From contig CAZHJN010000021.1 in NCBI GenBank assembly GCA_964532995.1, forward strand, positions 1 through 35,196: DNA of 35,196 bases, written 5' to 3'. Below are positions 32,679 through 35,196 of this stretch, in pieces (position 1 is the first letter of the stretch; every line of letters begins with the position of its first letter). The stretch comes from DTJG01 sp964532995. Lineage in GTDB: Bacteria > Ratteibacteria > UBA8468 > B48-G9 > DTJG01. The notes under the pieces were generated by a model, which saw only the letters and a program-made list of their open reading frames with translations, was not told where the DNA came from and did no database searches. Made by a program: the position numbers and the translations under genes.

Positions 32679-33356
32679 TTATCTGTATTCTATTTCGATA
32701 ATCTCGTTGAAAGGTTTGAAAAGATTCAGAACAGAAACCGCATCCTTTTTTCCTCTGGTTCTGCAAACAACTTCTATGACAGAAAAATTTTCTTTTCTGT
32801 GTTCAAGTAGAGAAAACTCGAGAATCGTATAACCTGTGTCAGAAAGGATTGACAGAACCTTATCTGGAAATATTGAGATTTCACCTGTAAACTTGATTTT
32901 GATACGGGTGTAAGTATCATGAGGAATTTTTGTTTCTATTCCCTTCAATGTAAGAAGTGTGACCATCACCATTAAAGTGGTTGTGATACCAAGAAAATAA
33001 TATCCGCAGCCCACAGCAAGTCCCATGGCACTGACAATCCAGAGACATGAGGCGGTGGTGATACCCCTGACCCTCCCCCTATCTCTGATTATGGTTCCTG
33101 CGCCTATAAAGCCAATTCCAGTAAGAACCCCGTAAGCGATTCGCGCAGGATCAACCGTCAGGTAAGGTACATTCGCTTCTGCAAAAAGTTCGTGGATTCT
33201 CAGAGAGACAATCATCGAAAGGCAGCATCCAATACCAACAAGGATCATTGTACGAAAGCCGGCGGCTCTTGCGTGTTTCTCTCTTTCCCAGCCAATAATC
33301 CCGCTGAGAATACCTGTAATAAATATCCTGAAAAACCACTCCCATTCACCGATCAT
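32679..33356 (-). CDS. MgtC/SapB family membrane protein
   Basis: The 225-residue protein has an MgtC/SapB domain of about four to five membrane helices (residues 5-150). Conserved segments are GIIGWEREKHARAAGFRTMILVGIGCCL, GVLTGIGFIGAGTIIRDRGRVRGITTASCLW and AMGLAVGCGYY. A C-terminal soluble ACT-like domain follows (about 155-225). The family includes virulence-linked MgtC of Salmonella, which is not itself a Mg2+ transporter. Most environmental members have unknown roles, and no magnesium regulator or transporter adjoins it. No ribosome-binding site is present. TGATATAAT ends 6 nt before the ATG, suggesting a leaderless transcript. Confidence 0.9.
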   Translation of the reverse strand: MIGEWEWFFRIFITGILSGIIGWEREKHARAAGFRTMILVGIGCCLSMIVSLRIHELFAEANVPYLTVDPARIAYGVLTGIGFIGAGTIIRDRGRVRGITTASCLWIVSAMGLAVGCGYYFLGITTTLMVMVTLLTLKGIETKIPHDTYTRIKIKFTGEISIFPDKVLSILSDTGYTILEFSLLEHRKENFSVIEVVCRTRGKKDAVSVLNLFKPFNEIIEIEYR

Positions 33357-33362
33357 AATTTA

Positions 33363-33371
33363 ATTATATCA
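33363..33371 (-). promoter_or_regulatory. Extended -10 promoter for mgtC (leaderless)
   Basis: On the minus strand TGATATAAT gives an extended -10 with a perfect hexamer (33363-33368), which ends 6 nt before the mgtC ATG. No consensus -35 is seen. The region is shared with the divergent rpoN promoter. Confidence 0.6.
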
Positions 33372-33380
33372 TTTTTTCAG

Positions 33381-33396
33381 TGAAATTTGTTGCAAC
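33381..33396. repeat. Shared motif TGAAATTT-GTTGCAAC, copy 2 (mgtC/rpoN)
   Basis: Plus-strand TGAAATTTGTTGCAAC matches the motif at 19286-19300 apart from one extra T. The palindrome GTTGCAAC (33389-33396) abuts the rpoN -35 at 33397. It may be an operator. Confidence 0.4.
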
Positions 33397-33425
33397 TTGT
33401 AAAATATGTATGTTTTTTCTAAAAT
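33397..33425 (+). promoter_or_regulatory. Promoter of rpoN (leaderless)
   Basis: TTGTAA (33397-33402) and TAAAAT (33420-33425) are spaced by exactly 17 bp, and the -10 ends 6 nt before the rpoN ATG at 33432. No Shine-Dalgarno site is present. The predicted start site is the ATG itself. Confidence 0.65.
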
Positions 33426-33431
33426 ATCATT

Positions 33432-34694
33432 ATGAACGAACAAAGTTTGAAACAGAATCTGAATCAACTGCAGATAAACATACTTTATCAAAAAATTCTT
33501 CAGGCTTCTGTTATTTCACTTATGCAGATATGTGAAAATTCAGCTGAGGACAATCCATTTCTTGAGTTCGAAAAAATCTATCAGGAAAATGTTCCTTCCG
33601 ATGGGCAGTTTTTTGAAAACATCAGCACGAAAGAGACACTGAGCGATAAGCTGGGAATCCAGCTAGCTTATTTAAATCTTGATCCGACACTGGCAGAGGC
33701 AGCAAATTTCATTATTGAACTCCTTGATAGAGACGGGTATCTCAGATTTTCTGATGAAGAAATATGCAATATGATACAGTGTGAAATGTCTGTTGTTAAA
33801 CAGGCATTGAGCGCGGTTCAATCTCTTGAGCCACCGGGAATCGGTGCGCGAAATTTTCAGGAGTGTTTTATTCTGCAGATGAAGGCTGGAAAACTGGAGG
33901 AAACTCTTGCCTTTAAGGTGCTTGCGGAATGCGGGCAGGAACTGTTGTCAGGGAAATTCTCTCACATAAAAAAGAAAATGAAACTGACAGATGCTGAACT
34001 TTCTTCAGTGATTGCAGAAATAAGTAAACTTGATCCATTTCCTGCACGGAGTCTTGTCAGGACAGAGGAGATTGTTCCGAGATTTCCTGATGTGATAATA
34101 AGAAGTCTTGAACCATCTGTTTCAATATATATGGGTGAGGAAAAGCTGTTCAGGGTTTTCATTAATGGTAAATATGTCAAGCTCTTAAAAAGTAAAACCG
34201 TGGGTGCAGGTGACAGAAATTTTCTGCGCGAAAAACTGAATCAGGCGAGAAAATTTATTATGTATCTTGAAAATCGAAAAAAATTCATGGAAAAGGTCAT
34301 CAAATATATCATTGAATATCAGAAAGATTTTATCTCCGGTAAAGGTGCTCTTAAACCACTTTCAGAGAAGGATCTCGCAATGAAATTTTCATGCAGCTGT
34401 TCTTTGATAAGCAGAGCAGTATCAGAAAAGTATATTGCTTTTACCACAGGCATTTTCCCTGTGAGAAATCTTTTCAGTTATTCCACAGGTAAATTGAGTC
34501 AGGATTTCATAATAGACCGGATAGAGAATATCATAAAAAATGCAGATACTGTTCTTTCTGATCGCAAGATATCGGAAAAATTGAAAGAACAGGGTATTTC
34601 AATTGCTCCAAGAACCGTTAACAAATACCGGAGAAAGAGGGAAATTTTGAATTCGTATGTCAGACGTTCCCTGAGTGCGATGGGAAATAAATAG
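33432..34694 (+). CDS. rpoN: RNA polymerase sigma-54 factor
   Basis: Sigma-54 directs RNA polymerase to -24/-12 promoters that need an enhancer-binding AAA+ activator. The 420-residue protein has the Gln/Leu-rich region I (about 1-45, QNLNQLQINILYQKILQASVISL). It then has a short acidic linker, the core-binding domain (about 70-240) and the C-terminal HTH region (SEKDLAMKFSCSCSLISRAVSEKYI, then GIFPVRNLFSY). The RpoN box near 392-400 reads APRTVNKYR against the classic ARRTVAKYR. It is somewhat shorter than the usual 450-500 residues because region II is small. No activator is in the window, although a kinase of NtrB-like class lies convergently downstream. Its 3' end overlaps that kinase gene by 35 nt. 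Confidence 0.93.
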   Translation: MNEQSLKQNLNQLQINILYQKILQASVISLMQICENSAEDNPFLEFEKIYQENVPSDGQFFENISTKETLSDKLGIQLAYLNLDPTLAEAANFIIELLDRDGYLRFSDEEICNMIQCEMSVVKQALSAVQSLEPPGIGARNFQECFILQMKAGKLEETLAFKVLAECGQELLSGKFSHIKKKMKLTDAELSSVIAEISKLDPFPARSLVRTEEIVPRFPDVIIRSLEPSVSIYMGEEKLFRVFINGKYVKLLKSKTVGAGDRNFLREKLNQARKFIMYLENRKKFMEKVIKYIIEYQKDFISGKGALKPLSEKDLAMKFSCSCSLISRAVSEKYIAFTTGIFPVRNLFSYSTGKLSQDFIIDRIENIIKNADTVLSDRKISEKLKEQGISIAPRTVNKYRRKREILNSYVRRSLSAMGNK

Positions 34695-35169
34695 TAAAAG
34701 TGGTCCCTTTCTTCTGTTCGCTTTCCACAGATATTTCGCCCTTATGCGCCTCAATGATTTTTTTTGAAATTGTAAGCCCGATGCCGGTACTTTTTTCTGA
34801 TTTTGTTGTAAAAAAAGGATTAAAGATTTTTTCCATTATCTCCGGCGATATACCCCTGCCAGTATCGGAAATTTTTACAATTACTTTATCAGATTGCATT
34901 TCTGTTTTAATACATATGGTTCCTTTTGAATCCATAGCTTCAATGGCGTTGATGAATAAGTTTGTGAAAACCTGCTGAAGCTGTTCAGGAGAGGCAAGGA
35001 TCAAACGAATGTCTGAATCAAAGTCGCATGAGAAACTTATGTTTTTCGATATGGGGTTATCCTTGAAAAAAGAAACCATATTCTCAAGGATTGAATTGAT
35101 ATTTACAGGAATATGTTTGTAGGGTTTTTTCGAAACATCAAGTGTACTATCTTCAAGTGATGGTAACAG
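34660..35169 (-). CDS. Sensor histidine kinase, C-terminal part (partial or broken)
   Basis: The readable 169 residues hold the ATPase domain of an NtrB-like histidine kinase: an N box (NLFINAIEAM), G1 (DTGRGISPEIMEKIFNPFFTTKS) and G2 (GIGLTISKKIIEAHKG). The stretch before it, PYKHIPVNINSILENMVSFF, is the usual linker after the HisKA helices. Continuing toward the N-terminus the frame hits three stops in a row at 35170-35178 and no good start precedes them. The first in-frame ATG (35077-35079) lies inside the domain. The dimerisation domain and sensor must lie beyond the window, or the gene is broken. Bad sequence at a contig end is the simplest reason. Confidence 0.75.
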   Translation of the reverse strand: MLPSLEDSTLDVSKKPYKHIPVNINSILENMVSFFKDNPISKNISFSCDFDSDIRLILASPEQLQQVFTNLFINAIEAMDSKGTICIKTEMQSDKVIVKISDTGRGISPEIMEKIFNPFFTTKSEKSTGIGLTISKKIIEAHKGEISVESEQKKGTTFTIYFPSHSGNV

Positions 35170-35196
35170 TTACTATTATGCAGTTGGGTGGGAGTC
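35170..35196. other. Window-end stretch that interrupts the kinase frame
   Basis: These 27 bases contain TAA, TAG and TAA in succession in the kinase frame. The other two minus frames do not give recognisable kinase sequence. I cannot assign them. Confidence 0.4.

Noticed and set aside
19286..33396. The GTTGCAAC-containing pair as ends of a mobile element
   Set aside because: The copies are 14 kb apart, flank ordinary conserved genes, and no transposase or target duplication is visible.

Overview
The window is about 35 kb of gene-dense, AT-rich bacterial DNA. It carries one 5S rRNA gene and no tRNA, insertion sequence, phage gene or CRISPR array that I can see. An outer-membrane porin, an LptB-type ABC ATPase, a full Pho/Pst system, sigma-54 and the MEP isoprenoid enzymes point to a free-living bacterium with an outer membrane. 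The isolated 5S gene, the GuaB3-type IMP dehydrogenase relative and the ceramidase-like protein suggest an uncultured lineage, possibly near Omnitrophota/PVC-like candidate phyla. That placement is a guess, because no marker here is decisive.

Layout. (1) Positions 1-11051, plus strand: one tightly packed, possibly single transcription unit: end of an unidentified gene, phosphoglucose/phosphomannose isomerase, metK, ahcY, coaE, rho, guaB3-like, dnaE, mtnA. MetK, AhcY and MtnA cover SAM synthesis, SAH hydrolysis and methylthioadenosine salvage. (2) Positions 11031-11181: a 5S rRNA gene with no 16S/23S beside it and with its own consensus-like promoter inside the 3' end of mtnA. (3) Positions 11185-21027, minus strand, read right to left: a DNA-binding/receiver protein, a PAS-HD-GYP protein, phoB, phoR, a Pho-box array, phosphate porin, pstS, a hairpin, pstC, pstA (frameshifted in this sequence), pstB, phoU. 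This is a complete phosphate-sensing and uptake locus. (4) Positions 21132-32674, plus strand: EF-G-like GTPase, bifunctional-nuclease-domain protein, yebC, ruvC, ruvA, ruvB, lptB, uppS, dxr, rseP, ispG and a ceramidase-like protein. These serve translation, recombination, envelope and isoprenoid functions and are nearly all coupled by short overlaps. (5) Positions 32679-35196: an MgtC-family membrane protein (minus), rpoN (plus) and the C-terminal part of a sensor histidine kinase (minus) that runs into a damaged-looking window end.

The window is mostly conserved housekeeping and phosphate genes. I found no clearly new multi-gene system. The most interesting signals are regulatory. Four genes (phoB, pstC, mgtC, rpoN) have a -10 hexamer ending exactly 6 nt before their ATG and no Shine-Dalgarno sequence, which predicts leaderless mRNAs, while genes inside operons mostly have good Shine-Dalgarno sites. 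The other main leads are the autonomous 5S promoter, a five-unit Pho-box array phased at 11-12 bp, a frameshift at a slippery T-run in pstA, and a 15-16 bp motif containing GTTGCAAC shared by the phoB and mgtC/rpoN promoter regions.
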